Assembly (NCBI RefSeq): GCF_019219075.1
Contig: NZ_JAHUWJ010000012.1
Location: forward strand, 1 to 64,000
Source of the DNA: Chitinophaga sp. sic0106
Lineage (GTDB): Bacteria > Bacteroidota > Bacteroidia > Chitinophagales > Chitinophagaceae
DNA: 64,000 nt
Direction: 5' to 3'
The notes under the pieces are model-generated. The model saw only the letters and a program-made list of their open reading frames with translations. It had not been told where the DNA came from and ran no database searches. The translations under genes and the position numbers were made by a program. This document shows positions 51,586 to 61,466 of this stretch, in pieces; within the stretch, counting starts at the first letter, position 1; each line of letters begins with the position of its first letter.

Positions 51586-53112
51586 TCAAGCATTCTTCTT
51601 TTTTTGCACCACCTCATACAAATCTCTCCGTTTATCCTTCATGGTTTGTACACTGCCAAAGGCATGCAGCTCCTTCAGCAGTACCAGGTCCACATCTGCA
51701 ATCACCACCATCTCTGTATTGGGAGTGGCATCGGCCTTAATCCCCGTAACCGGAAACTGAAAATCAGAAGGGGTGAGTACACAACTCTGTGCATATTGCA
51801 GGTCCATGTTATTTACCTTAGGCAGATTGCCGATGCAACCGGAAATAGCCACATAGCATTCGTTCTCAATCGCCCGCGCCTGTGCACAAAAACGCACCCG
51901 GTTATACGCATGCTGGGTATCGGTCATAAATGGCACAAATAAAATCTGCATGCCCTGGTCCGCCAATATGCGGGATGGTTCCGGAAACTCAACATCATAA
52001 CAGATCTGAATTCCTATCTTCCCACAATCTGTATCAAATACCTTGATTTCATTGCCACCTTTGATACCCCAGGCGGACACCTCGCTGGGCGTAGGATGAA
52101 TTTTCGTATATTCTTCATGGGTACCATCGCGGCGGCACAGGTAGGAAATATTGTACAACAAATCATTGCGCAGGATCGGCATACTGCCGCAGATCACGTT
52201 TACATTGTACGACACTGCATACTGCTGCATTGTTTCCCGTATCTGCTCTGTATACCGCGCCACTCCCCTGATAGCCCCTGCGGGGTCCAGCTGGTTGAAC
52301 TCTGCCATCAGCGGGGCATTGAACAACTCCGGGAATACGACAAAGTCGGACCCGTAATCACTTACCGCATCAATGAAATATTCCACCTGCGATAAAAAAC
52401 CTTCTATGCTGCCGTAATCCCGCATCTCCCACTGCACCAGCCCGATACGCACGGTGGACTTCGTATAACGGATATTATCCTGATCAGGTTCATAGTAGAT
52501 GTTATACCATTTCAGCAGCGTGGCAAAGCCCTTGCTGGCCTCATCAGCCGGCAGGTAGTTACGCAGTATTTTCGTGACCTGGAAGTCATTGGAAAACTGA
52601 AACGTGAGGGTAGGATCGTAAATTTCCTTGTCCCGTACCTTACGGATGTATTCCCGCGGCGTAAGCTTGTCCGCAAATTTTTCGTAATTAGGAATACGGC
52701 CACCAGCCACTATCCCTTCAAGGTTCAACTGCTCACAAAGGTTTTTGCGGGCATCGTACAACCGGCGGGCCAGTCGCCGCCCCCTGTATTCAGGGTCCAC
52801 AAACACCTCAATGCCGTAGAGAATATCCCCTTTGGGATTGTGGGTACTAAAATTATAATAGCCGGTGATCTGCTCGTAGGTGTGATCGTCGCCATACTTG
52901 TTATAGTCCACAATGATTGAGAGCGCACAGCCTACCACCTTACCATTTACAGTGACCGCAATCTGGCCTTCCGGGAAAATACTGATGAGCCGGCGTATGG
53001 TGGGCTCGCGCCAGTAGCTGCCGCTCATATCGGCATAGGCAGACACCATGGATGCCTTGAGGTCAAAATAATCCTCTACGGTGAGATTTCTGATTTCTAC
53101 AATATCACTCAT
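51586..53112 (-). CDS. Fused GNAT acetyltransferase and carbon-nitrogen hydrolase
   Basis: 508 residues. The N-terminal half (about 1-200) is a GNAT domain with the acetyl-CoA loop in VDPEYRGRRLARRLYDARKNL. The C-terminal half (about 222-505) is a nitrilase-fold amidase with the Glu-Lys-Cys triad in VVFPELF, EYTKIHPTPSE and IGIQICYDVEFPE. This fused pair is known in Bacteroidota and Proteobacteria; the substrate is unknown, but a link between N-acylation and amide hydrolysis of the same metabolite is plausible. It lies on its own; the neighbouring glycosyltransferase is divergent. Confidence 0.9.
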   Translation of the reverse strand: MSDIVEIRNLTVEDYFDLKASMVSAYADMSGSYWREPTIRRLISIFPEGQIAVTVNGKVVGCALSIIVDYNKYGDDHTYEQITGYYNFSTHNPKGDILYGIEVFVDPEYRGRRLARRLYDARKNLCEQLNLEGIVAGGRIPNYEKFADKLTPREYIRKVRDKEIYDPTLTFQFSNDFQVTKILRNYLPADEASKGFATLLKWYNIYYEPDQDNIRYTKSTVRIGLVQWEMRDYGSIEGFLSQVEYFIDAVSDYGSDFVVFPELFNAPLMAEFNQLDPAGAIRGVARYTEQIRETMQQYAVSYNVNVICGSMPILRNDLLYNISYLCRRDGTHEEYTKIHPTPSEVSAWGIKGGNEIKVFDTDCGKIGIQICYDVEFPEPSRILADQGMQILFVPFMTDTQHAYNRVRFCAQARAIENECYVAISGCIGNLPKVNNMDLQYAQSCVLTPSDFQFPVTGIKADATPNTEMVVIADVDLVLLKELHAFGSVQTMKDKRRDLYEVVQKKKNA

Positions 53113-53295
53113 AACCTGATAATTGTTCTTTATTTAAGTTAACATATTTCCGGCACAAGAGGTTTAGCAGCCCCTGTGAGCATCCCTCCAACAAAATTTG
53201 CAGGAACCAACGGAATTGATTTACTTTACATACCTACTGATTTTATCCATCCATCCTCCGAACTACCTGCCCAAGTTTTCATTTAATCCATTTAT

Positions 53296-54495
53296 ATGCC
53301 TGTTCAAAACCGGGATATTGTTGTCATTGGCTTGCAGCCGTGGTACACCCCTATAGGTAGTAACTGCAAAAACATTGCCCTGGAATTTTCCAGGCATAAC
53401 CGGGTGCTGTATATCAATGCTCCGCTGGACCGCAAAACACTGCTCACAGAAAAGCAGGACGCCAATTTGCTGCACCACAAGTCCCTGCTGAAAAATCCGC
53501 AGGACTCACTGGTACGCATCAACGATAATATGTGGAATTATTACCCGCTTACGGTGATGGAATCGGTCAACTGGCTGCCTTCCACTGCCCTCTTCCGGGT
53601 GTTTAATAAACTGAATAACCGGCGTTTTGCCAAAGAGATCCGCAAAGCTATCCGGCAGTTAGGGTTTCGTAACATCATACTATTCAACGACAACGATATT
53701 TTCAGGGGCTACCACCTCAAGGAACTGCTGCTACCTGAACTCTACATTTATTACAGCCGGGATTACCTGCTGGCAGTAGATTACTGGAAAAAGCACGGCC
53801 AAACCATAGAGCCGCTGCATATTGCCAAGGCGGACATCGGAGTAGCCAACTCCATGTACCTGGCGGAACGGCTAAAGTCGTATAACCCTAACAGTTATTA
53901 CATTGGTCAGGGTTGCGAACTAACCCTGTTTGATCCCAGGCAGCCTTTTGCCCGGCCGGCCGACATGCCCCCTCCCGGTAAGCCGGTGATAGGGTACGTA
54001 GGTGCGCTCACCAGTTTGCGACTGGATATAACGTTAATCACGGAAATGGCTACACGGCGCCGGGATTGGAATTTTGTACTGGTGGGTCCGGAAGATGCCG
54101 ATTTCCAGGCATCGGCGCTGCATCAGCTGGACAACGTTTATTTCCCCGGGCGCAAGCCTATGGCTGAACTACCCGCCTATGTAGCCAACTTTGAGGTATG
54201 TATGAATCCGCAGCTGGTGAATGATATGACGATCGGGAATTACCCGCTGAAGGTAGACGAGTACCTGGCCATGGGCAAACCTGTGCTGGCCACAGCCACG
54301 CCCACCATGGAACTTTTCAGGGATTATGTATACCTGGGTACTAACGTGGACGAATATATAGAAATGGCTGCAAGGGCGCTGGTAGAAGTGCCGGCATTGC
54401 AGGCGGGCCGCAGGCGCGAATTTGCATTATCGCACACCTGGGAAAACTCCGTAGCAGGGATTTACGCGGCCATTCAAAAACATGAACAACCGTAA
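53296..54495 (+). CDS. Glycosyltransferase, GT-B fold (GT4-like)
   Basis: 399 residues. N-terminal Rossmann part with IGLQPWYTPIGSNCKNIALEFSR, C-terminal donor-binding part with VIGYVGALTSLRLDITLITEMA and YPLKVDEYLAMGKPVLATATPT, the E-x7-E-like region of GT4 enzymes. It transfers an activated sugar to a growing polysaccharide at the inner face of the membrane. First plus-strand gene of the exopolysaccharide locus. Closest functional guess is a UDP-galactopyranose-type or EpsD-like transferase, but the sugar cannot be assigned. Confidence 0.85.
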   Translation: MPVQNRDIVVIGLQPWYTPIGSNCKNIALEFSRHNRVLYINAPLDRKTLLTEKQDANLLHHKSLLKNPQDSLVRINDNMWNYYPLTVMESVNWLPSTALFRVFNKLNNRRFAKEIRKAIRQLGFRNIILFNDNDIFRGYHLKELLLPELYIYYSRDYLLAVDYWKKHGQTIEPLHIAKADIGVANSMYLAERLKSYNPNSYYIGQGCELTLFDPRQPFARPADMPPPGKPVIGYVGALTSLRLDITLITEMATRRRDWNFVLVGPEDADFQASALHQLDNVYFPGRKPMAELPAYVANFEVCMNPQLVNDMTIGNYPLKVDEYLAMGKPVLATATPTMELFRDYVYLGTNVDEYIEMAARALVEVPALQAGRRREFALSHTWENSVAGIYAAIQKHEQP

Positions 54496-54549
54496 AAGCC
54501 AAAGGCCACCCCTGTGACAAGGCAGCCTTTTACTTTTTTGATTAGCGGG
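54492..54549 (+). terminator. Probable terminator after the first glycosyltransferase
   Basis: gtaaaag / cttttac outer stem with a GC-rich inner part, followed by T residues. It overlaps the last codons. A second hairpin (attag...ctaat, 54541-54564) lies directly after. Confidence 0.5.
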
Positions 54550-54586
54550 TTAGTACCCACTAATGACAATACTAAAACCTCAGAAC

Positions 54587-56851
54587 TTAAAACTTCAGGA
54601 TACGGCCTACCCATTTAAAATTCTCCTCACCGCGTACATCAATCATATGTACGCCATTAGGGAGGTTGCCGAGATCCAGTTCGATATAACTCACCCCGTT
54701 TAACGGGTAGTTATATTTGAATTCCGTTTGTCCGCGCAGGTCATAAATGGTGACCCTTGCGGTATGTACATGCGCGCTCCTGATTTCAAGCCGCACCTTT
54801 CCCCTGGTAGGGTTTGGATAATAGCTCACGGTTGTACTATCCGTGGGATTATCATTTGCATCCATCACCACCACTTTTACGCTGGCGGTGGCGCTGAGGC
54901 CATCGTTATCGGTTACTACCAGTTTAAAAGCGTATACCCCTTCCGGCATGTTTGCGGCGGTGGCAGTGGCGGTACCACTACCTGCCAGGTGTACGCCGGG
55001 GCCGCTGATCTGCGTCCAGGCCCAGGTAACGATGTTGCCGTCAGGATCGTTGCTGGTGCTGCCATTGAGCGTAATGCTGTTTGCGGGCAGCATGATGGTG
55101 TCGGGTGCGGTGGCAATGGCTACCGGCGGCTTTTTATCTACCGGTGCTTCCTGCACGGTCACCTGTATATCATCAGTGGCGGTGAGGCCGCCGTTGTCTT
55201 TCACGGTTAACCGGAACGTATACACGCCTTTTGCGAGTCCGGATGCGGTGGCCTGGGCAGCATTGGCACCGGTGATGGTGGCTGCATTGGGGCCGGCCGT
55301 TTGGGACCAGGTATAGGTGGCGATACTTCCATCGGCATCTCTGCTGGCGGTACCATCCAGTGGTACGCTGTTTACGGGCAGCGTAATAATTACATCTGCA
55401 CCGGCGCTTGCCTGTGGTGGTTTGTTGGCCACTACTTCTTCCACGGTCACCTGTACTTCATCGAAAGTAGAAAGTCCACCATTATCAGTAGTAGTGAGGC
55501 GGAAAATATACACGCCCTTTACAAGCCCGCTCACCGTGGTGCTGGCCGCAGCGGGCGTGGCAATAGTGGCGGTATTAGGGCCGGAAGTCTGTGTCCATTT
55601 ATAAGTGGCGATGGTGCCATCTGCATCCCTGGATGCGGAGCCGTCCAGCTGACCGTTGGCAGGTAGCACAACTTTGATATCTGCGCCTGCATTGGTGGTT
55701 GGTGGTGTGTTAGCTGCATCCTGCACTGTAATCACTACCTCATCAAAGGCGGTGGCGCCTTTATCATCCGTAGCGGTCAGGCGGAAGGTGTAAACGCCTT
55801 TTATCAGTCCGCTCACTGCTGTTTTTGCGGCAGCAGGTGTAGCGATGGTGGCGGTATTAGGGCCGGCTGTTTGCGTCCATTTATAGGTGGCGATGGTACC
55901 ATCCGGATCTTTGGAAGCAGCACCATCCAGCTGCGCACCGTTAGGCAATACTACGGTAAAGTCTGCACCGGCATTCACGGTTGGCGGTTTATTGACCACT
56001 ACCCCGCCTCTTTTATCTTTGCTGAACTGCAGCATCCATTCGTACACGTTTTTGCCATCTTCCCTGTAATTGGGATCATAGGCTTTTGTCCAGGCGTCGT
56101 GACCTCCGGCATTAAATATCGTTAACCGGGCCAATGGGTTTGGCGCCGGCACATAAGCGTTAATTAATGCTACCCAGTTTTTGGAGGATGCGGAAGGAAC
56201 CGTAGGGTCACCTTCGTTATGAAGCGCCCACACAGGTAGGTTATTAGAGGAGATAAAAACTGACTGGATGGGGAGTGGCGAACGTAACGGACCTGGATCA
56301 TAAGCGCCACAGATGGGCACGATGGCGGCAACACGGTTACACGAATAAATCTGCGAGCTTACATATCCCCATACGGCGCCTCCTCCTCTGCTCAACCCGG
56401 TGAGGTACACCCGGTTGGTGTCCACGTTATAATTGCGATAGGCGTATTCGATTAATGAATCAATATTGGGCAGGTTAGGTACCCCTCTGAACTGCGGACA
56501 TAAGACCACAAAAGATTCCGAGGAATCCCCCACTTTGAATGTTGCAGGAAATACCCCCTGGTTAATCAACCTGGGCGGACCATTGGCAATCACGCGGTTA
56601 ATTTCCGTGGTGCCATTGCCTTCTTCTCCCATACCATGAAAGAATAGTAATAAAGGAAATTTTTTCCCCGTTGGTGAGTATCCCTGCGGCAGTGACTCGA
56701 GGAGTCCGGCGGGATTATAAAGACCAGTAACGCGTGCAGTTAATTTCCCTTGCTGAGCAAATAAATTAGGGGCGGTCAGCATCATTAACAGACATATTCC
56801 TGCATTCATCACTCTCTTCAATCTCTTATTGAAATCCGTGAGGTTAGTCAT
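54587..56851 (-). CDS. T9SS-exported esterase with four PKD-like modules
   Basis: 754 residues. Signal peptide ends near LFAQQ; ATG 56851 is used, but ATG 56809 (MNAGICLLMML) is an equally good start. Residues about 40-285 are an alpha/beta-hydrolase of the PHB-depolymerase/feruloyl-esterase-like type: LLLFFHGMGEEG, nucleophile Ser in TGLSRGGGAVWG, and NAGGHDAW with the likely His. Then four repeated PKD/REJ-like modules of about 92 residues, each with NAGAD...LDG(S/A)ASRDADGTIATY-type cores. The last 75 residues are a type A T9SS sorting domain (YYPNPTRGKVRLEI, ending VGRILKF). A surface or secreted esterase acting on acylated polysaccharide is the best guess. Confidence 0.9.
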   Translation of the reverse strand: MTNLTDFNKRLKRVMNAGICLLMMLTAPNLFAQQGKLTARVTGLYNPAGLLESLPQGYSPTGKKFPLLLFFHGMGEEGNGTTEINRVIANGPPRLINQGVFPATFKVGDSSESFVVLCPQFRGVPNLPNIDSLIEYAYRNYNVDTNRVYLTGLSRGGGAVWGYVSSQIYSCNRVAAIVPICGAYDPGPLRSPLPIQSVFISSNNLPVWALHNEGDPTVPSASSKNWVALINAYVPAPNPLARLTIFNAGGHDAWTKAYDPNYREDGKNVYEWMLQFSKDKRGGVVVNKPPTVNAGADFTVVLPNGAQLDGAASKDPDGTIATYKWTQTAGPNTATIATPAAAKTAVSGLIKGVYTFRLTATDDKGATAFDEVVITVQDAANTPPTTNAGADIKVVLPANGQLDGSASRDADGTIATYKWTQTSGPNTATIATPAAASTTVSGLVKGVYIFRLTTTDNGGLSTFDEVQVTVEEVVANKPPQASAGADVIITLPVNSVPLDGTASRDADGSIATYTWSQTAGPNAATITGANAAQATASGLAKGVYTFRLTVKDNGGLTATDDIQVTVQEAPVDKKPPVAIATAPDTIMLPANSITLNGSTSNDPDGNIVTWAWTQISGPGVHLAGSGTATATAANMPEGVYAFKLVVTDNDGLSATASVKVVVMDANDNPTDSTTVSYYPNPTRGKVRLEIRSAHVHTARVTIYDLRGQTEFKYNYPLNGVSYIELDLGNLPNGVHMIDVRGEENFKWVGRILKF

Positions 56852-57200
56852 AGTAAAGATTGGTAAAGTTTTTCCCTGATATGTTTACATTTTAGGTGTA
56901 CGAGGTTAAGTAGTACAGCTACAAAGTAAGTACATTTCAACAAACAAATGTTGATTTTTTTTCATATATATACCCAAAAATCATAAAGCATATATTTTTA
57001 ATATATACAACTAACACACATCCAACATATTATTTTAAACTTTTATTAAAAATTAAAATCATCTAATTTTAAAAAAATTTGTACCTTGCCGTCAACTCCA
57101 ACTATATCCTGTTTATAAAAGCCAGAACAACATTGATAATCCCGGACTTGAAAAGCAGTCACCACACTGCGTTACAGGTTCTTCATTTATAGTTAATTGT
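56852..57200. other. AT-rich divergent spacer with a possible flippase promoter
   Basis: About 350 bp between the esterase (minus) and the flippase (plus). The middle (56940-57075) is more than 80 percent A/T. TACCTTGC at 57082-57089 resembles the -7 element seen before the two RNA genes and could drive the flippase with a leader of about 105 nt. A degenerate ttactttg (minus, 56939-56932) may serve the esterase. No gene seen. Confidence 0.5.
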
Positions 57201-58541
57201 ATGGGTTTCAGGCTGATCGGTGTAATCAGGAATCATCACTTTCAATCGTTACTGGGGAATGTTATTTCAGCATTTTTCAATATTCTTTCGTTTGCACTGC
57301 TGGTAAGAACCTTACCGGAAGCGACTTTTGGGGAATGGGTATTTTTCCAGGTGACATTTAATATGCTGGACCAGATACGGACAGGGCTACTGCAATCAGG
57401 CCTCATCAAGTATTACGCCGGCACCAACGCTTACACGGCCCGCAAAGTATGCGGTAGTGCGTGGTATCTCGCCATCGCCGTTACGTTGGCATTCCTGCTG
57501 ATTAACTTACTGGTACTGGGGATTGGCTGGCGTTACCTGAGCCCCGACTGGCAATACTTTCTGCGCTTCCTCGGCATAGTGCTCCTCCTGTCGCTGCCTT
57601 TCAACTTCGCCACCTGGCTGTTGCAGGCCAAACACCAGTTTGATAAAATCGTGCAAATCCGCATCCTGCAAAATGCAACTTTCTTAATACTGCTCACCAT
57701 CATGCACTTTACCGGCAAGTCCAGTTTGCTGATGGTCACTTACGCGTACGCAGCAGCCATGCTGGTTACAAGCGCCTATTGCCTGGCACACCGCTGGACG
57801 GGCATTCGCAGCCTCTATTTTAAAAGCATCGCAGAAGTGAAATCACTTTTCGTATATGGGAGAATGATAGTAGGTAGTATGGTCGCATCTACCTTTATCC
57901 CCTACTCGGATAATTTCTTTATCCGCACCATGATCAACCCCACGGCGGTAGCCATCTACAGCATTCCGCAAAAGTTTATGGAAGTGATTGAAATCATCCT
58001 GAGAAGTTTTGCCGCCACCGCCCAGCCTACACTATCAAGCGCCGCCAACAGGAATGATCCGGCAGCAGTGGCGCGCACCTTTTGTAAATATACGGGCGCT
58101 ATCACCTTCCTGATCCTGCCATTTATACTCGGGCTCATTCTATTCATACATCCGTTAATCATCATACTTGCCGGCAAGGAATACCTGGTAGCGCTGCCTA
58201 TCGTTGTCATCTTTTTGAGTTCAGCCATCCTTTATCCGATGGACCGGTTTGTAGGCGTTACACTGGATATGATGAACAAACCACATCTCAACTTTTATAA
58301 AAATTTAATCAAACTAAGCATCAATGTGATCGGCGATGTACTGTTTATCTGGCTGTTTATGGACCTGCGCGCTGTGGCCGCCGCTTCCCTGCTAAACCTG
58401 GTTGCCGGCATCCTCTTCGGCTACCTGTGTTTGAAAAAACAACTGGATATAACGGTAAAGGATATACTAAAAGAAGGTTGGACTGCATGTATGCTTATCC
58501 TGGAAAAAATTCCCGCGAAACTACAACTGGTTAAAAAATAG
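57201..58541 (+). CDS. Polysaccharide flippase, Wzx/MATE-like
   Basis: 446 residues with 12 to 14 predicted membrane helices and no large soluble part. The start (GNVISAFFNILSFALLVRTLPEATFGEWVFF) and the segment YSDNFFIRTMINPTAVAIYSIPQKF are typical of the Wzx/oligosaccharide flippase family. It would move lipid-linked sugar repeat units from the inner to the outer leaflet of the inner membrane, linking the glycosyltransferases around it to later polymerisation. The GT14 gene begins 8 nt after the stop, so the two are co-translated. Confidence 0.9.
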   Translation: MGFRLIGVIRNHHFQSLLGNVISAFFNILSFALLVRTLPEATFGEWVFFQVTFNMLDQIRTGLLQSGLIKYYAGTNAYTARKVCGSAWYLAIAVTLAFLLINLLVLGIGWRYLSPDWQYFLRFLGIVLLLSLPFNFATWLLQAKHQFDKIVQIRILQNATFLILLTIMHFTGKSSLLMVTYAYAAAMLVTSAYCLAHRWTGIRSLYFKSIAEVKSLFVYGRMIVGSMVASTFIPYSDNFFIRTMINPTAVAIYSIPQKFMEVIEIILRSFAATAQPTLSSAANRNDPAAVARTFCKYTGAITFLILPFILGLILFIHPLIIILAGKEYLVALPIVVIFLSSAILYPMDRFVGVTLDMMNKPHLNFYKNLIKLSINVIGDVLFIWLFMDLRAVAAASLLNLVAGILFGYLCLKKQLDITVKDILKEGWTACMLILEKIPAKLQLVKK

Positions 58542-58549
58542 AATACCTC

Positions 58550-59401
58550 ATGCGTTTAGCTTTCCTAATCCTGGCTCACAAGAACCCGGAGCAACTGCAC
58601 CAACTATTGTCCCGGTTATCGCATCCGCTGGTAGACTGCTATGTTCACCTCGATGCAAAAGCAGACATCCAGGACTACTGGCCATGTACTCAGCTGAGTC
58701 AGGTCTATTTTATTCCTTCCCGTGTAAAAGTAAACTGGGCGGGCTTCAGCATGGTACGCGCTACCATGAACCTGATGGAAGTGGCGCTGCATAGTCGCCG
58801 CAGGTATGTCAACATCTCCCTGCTTTCCGGCCTCGACTACCCCCTGCGCCCCATCCAGGAAATTTTCGACTTCTTCACTATCCACCATGGCAAAGAGTTT
58901 ATGGACATCATGCCCGAGCAGGAAGTGCAGGCCACTATCAGCAAGCTGGATCAATATCACTTTGAAGATTTCCATTTTAAAGGAAAGTATTTTATGGCGA
59001 GATGGGTAAACCGCCTCATGCCGGTACGCAAACGGCCAATGGGTTTCAGACATTGGGGTGGCAGTCAGTGGTGGAGCTTAAGTGAAGAGTGTGCCAGGTA
59101 TTGCCTTCAGTTCATCAACACACATCCGGCCATCCTGAGTTATTACAAATACACCTGGGGACCGGATGAATTTATATTTCATACCATCGTGATGAACAGC
59201 CCGGAGTGGCGCAATAAAGTTACATACGACAATCTCCGTTATATCGATTGGTCGGAGAAAAAACCGAGTCCAAAAACCTTTACAGCAACGGATCTTCCCA
59301 ACCTCCTGGCTTCAGGCAAACTGTTTGCCAGGAAGTTTGATATGGCGGTTACACCGGAAATCCTGCAGCAGGCCGATGGATTGATGCAGCAAACTGTTTA
59401 G
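58550..59401 (+). CDS. GT14-like beta-1,6-N-acetylglucosaminyltransferase
   Basis: 283 residues with the core-2/I-branching (GT14) signature: FLILAHKNPEQLHQLLSRL, SLLSGLDYPLRP, GSQWWSLSEECARYCL and TWGPDEFIFHTIVMNSPEW with a likely catalytic Glu. Bacterial members add branching or terminal sugars to surface glycans. No membrane segment, so cytosolic or membrane-attached. It is co-transcribed with the flippase; its TAG stop overlaps the stop codon of the convergent GT4 gene. Confidence 0.88.
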   Translation: MRLAFLILAHKNPEQLHQLLSRLSHPLVDCYVHLDAKADIQDYWPCTQLSQVYFIPSRVKVNWAGFSMVRATMNLMEVALHSRRRYVNISLLSGLDYPLRPIQEIFDFFTIHHGKEFMDIMPEQEVQATISKLDQYHFEDFHFKGKYFMARWVNRLMPVRKRPMGFRHWGGSQWWSLSEECARYCLQFINTHPAILSYYKYTWGPDEFIFHTIVMNSPEWRNKVTYDNLRYIDWSEKKPSPKTFTATDLPNLLASGKLFARKFDMAVTPEILQQADGLMQQTV

Positions 59402-60552
59402 GAATTGGTGGCTTTGGTCATTTCATGCTGCACAAAAAGATTGTTGTATACCTCTTCTACTTTGAGGGTCATGGTAGTAATATTGTGATCTGCCCGCGCT
59501 CTTTCCAGCGCGGCAGCAGCAAAGCGCTGGCGTAAATTTCCATCGGCTGCCATACGGCAGATGGCGGTACACAGTGCGGCGGTATGTTTGGCAGGTACCA
59601 ACAGGCCGCTCACCTCATGATCAAATGCTTCCCTGGTACCATCCACATCACTGGCTATCACCGGCTTGCCTACTGCCATTGCTTCCAGCAATCCAATTGG
59701 ATACCCTTCCCACAGTGAGGGCAGGCAGTAAATATCGATTGCCTGCAGCACTCCCGGTACATCGCTCCGGAAACCATCCAGCACCACGGCGCCGCCTATC
59801 CCAAGCTCGCTAATCAGTTGTACGGCAGCGCTTTTCAGCGGCCCCTCCCCGATCATCAGCAGCTTAAGCTGAGGATACAACTGATGAGCAGCGGCAAAAG
59901 CACGGATCATTCCTAAAGGATCTTTTTGAATTGTCATGCGGACAATAAAGCCTACCACAATGTCCTGTTCCGTAAAGCCGTAATGGGCACGTAGCCCATG
60001 GTCGCTCACCTCCGGATGAAATTGTTGCATATTCACGCCATTCCTGATTACAACAGATTTAAATCTCCCGAAAGCCCTTATACCCGTTTGCCTGTTGGAA
60101 GCTGAAACCGTAATATTCAATCCTGTTCTACGTGTAATCCACTTCTCAATCATCACTCTTGCTTTATGTATCGGATAAGGCAGGCCATGATGAAACGACC
60201 AGCCATGCACCGTATAGATCACCGGAATACCCAGTTTACGTGTAGCCGGGAGCATATTCGTATTGGCGCGGGTGCCGTGTACATGTACCAGGTCAATTTC
60301 CTCGTCCTGCATCAGCTTACGGATCGACTTCCACACGCGGAAGTCGAACGGCCTGGTAGAAGGAATCACATGCACGGGTATACCCATTTGCTGCAACGTA
60401 TCCACCATCGGGCCATCGGTAAAAGATAACACCACGGGGGCAAAGCGGGATTTATCCAGGTGGGCCACCAGGTCGAGGATATGGCGCTCGCCACCTCCAA
60501 CCTTGCCCTGATGAATTGTTTCCAGGACTTTTATTCTTCTGTTAGCGCTCAT
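59398..60552 (-). CDS. Glycosyltransferase, GT4
   Basis: 384 residues. GT-B fold with the N-terminal glycine-rich KVGGGERHILDLV and C-terminal LPSLWEGYPIGLLEAMAVGKPVIAS carrying the E-x7-E motif of retaining GT4 enzymes; VHVHGTRAN and VRMTIQKDPLGMI are also typical. It adds one sugar to the lipid-linked glycan. It is the last gene of the minus-strand arm, 20 nt downstream of the GT2 gene, and overlaps the convergent GT14 gene by 4 bases. Confidence 0.9.
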   Translation of the reverse strand: MSANRRIKVLETIHQGKVGGGERHILDLVAHLDKSRFAPVVLSFTDGPMVDTLQQMGIPVHVIPSTRPFDFRVWKSIRKLMQDEEIDLVHVHGTRANTNMLPATRKLGIPVIYTVHGWSFHHGLPYPIHKARVMIEKWITRRTGLNITVSASNRQTGIRAFGRFKSVVIRNGVNMQQFHPEVSDHGLRAHYGFTEQDIVVGFIVRMTIQKDPLGMIRAFAAAHQLYPQLKLLMIGEGPLKSAAVQLISELGIGGAVVLDGFRSDVPGVLQAIDIYCLPSLWEGYPIGLLEAMAVGKPVIASDVDGTREAFDHEVSGLLVPAKHTAALCTAICRMAADGNLRQRFAAAALERARADHNITTMTLKVEEVYNNLFVQHEMTKATNS

Positions 60553-60572
60553 AGCAGTATAGGCAAATGCTG

Positions 60573-61466
60573 TCAGAATGGTTTGAGATGCCAGCTAACG
60601 CCTTTCCAGAAGGCCTGCAGGTGTTTCCATTCTCTTTTCAGCAGGAAAGTCAATGTATTTTTAGGTATCGTGATGCAGGTAAAATAACCTGCAAAAAGCA
60701 ACAGATGCGGCCAGCGCACATTACGGCGCATAAACAGGATTCTGTTGCGGGTGAGGTAATAGGTTTTGAGAGCGCTGTATTTTCCGGTGGTCATAGACTC
60801 CTTGTGGTAGATCAGCGATGCAGGCTGAAAGTACATACGGTAGCCCATCCTGCGAAATTGCTCACACCAGTCCAGCTCCTCATAATAGAGGAAATAAATA
60901 TCCGGCATGAGTCCTACCCGGCTCATGATATTTTTTTTCATCATCATGGCTCCGCCATGCGCATACGCAGTATCAACGATGCCGGTATATTGCCCGTCGT
61001 CACGCATACCGCGACCAATCATACTATTGCGGCCGGTGAGTACATCTACTTTCTGATAGCCTGCGTATTCAATCACTCCTGGCTGGTAAAAAAAATGGAA
61101 CTTCGGACTCACGATCCCTGCATCGGGATGGCGGTCGAAAACCGCCAGCAGTCCTTGTATCAGGCCAGGCGTAAACTCTGTATCATTGTTTACCAAAAAC
61201 AGGTACTCCCCTTTCGCCGCGGCAATGCCTAAGTTATTGCCTCCTGCAAACCCGCGATTGCGCTCACTTCTGATGACACGTACTGCAGGATACACTTCCT
61301 GCAACAAGGCCGTAGGATCTTCCGTGGACGCATTATCCACCACAATCACTTCCACATTCGTATAATCGTTACGGTGAATAGATGCCAGCAAAGCCTGCGT
61401 CACTACCGGTGTATTGTAGTTGACCGTAATGATGGAAACGAGCGGTAAAATATTATCCTTCTGCAT
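60573..61466 (-). CDS. Glycosyltransferase, GT2 (rhamnosyltransferase-like)
   Basis: 297 residues. GT-A fold: VSIITVNYNTPVVTQALLASI at the start, the sugar-nucleotide loop VDNASTEDPT, RGFAGGNNLGI, and the metal-binding DxD-like site in FLVNNDTEF. EELDWCEQFRRMGY marks the acceptor side, as in dTDP-rhamnose transferases (WbbL-like). A C-terminal hydrophobic stretch suggests membrane contact. Its start codon overlaps the end of the upstream membrane GT2 gene by 14 bases, so the two are coupled. Confidence 0.9.
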   Translation of the reverse strand: MQKDNILPLVSIITVNYNTPVVTQALLASIHRNDYTNVEVIVVDNASTEDPTALLQEVYPAVRVIRSERNRGFAGGNNLGIAAAKGEYLFLVNNDTEFTPGLIQGLLAVFDRHPDAGIVSPKFHFFYQPGVIEYAGYQKVDVLTGRNSMIGRGMRDDGQYTGIVDTAYAHGGAMMMKKNIMSRVGLMPDIYFLYYEELDWCEQFRRMGYRMYFQPASLIYHKESMTTGKYSALKTYYLTRNRILFMRRNVRWPHLLLFAGYFTCITIPKNTLTFLLKREWKHLQAFWKGVSWHLKPF

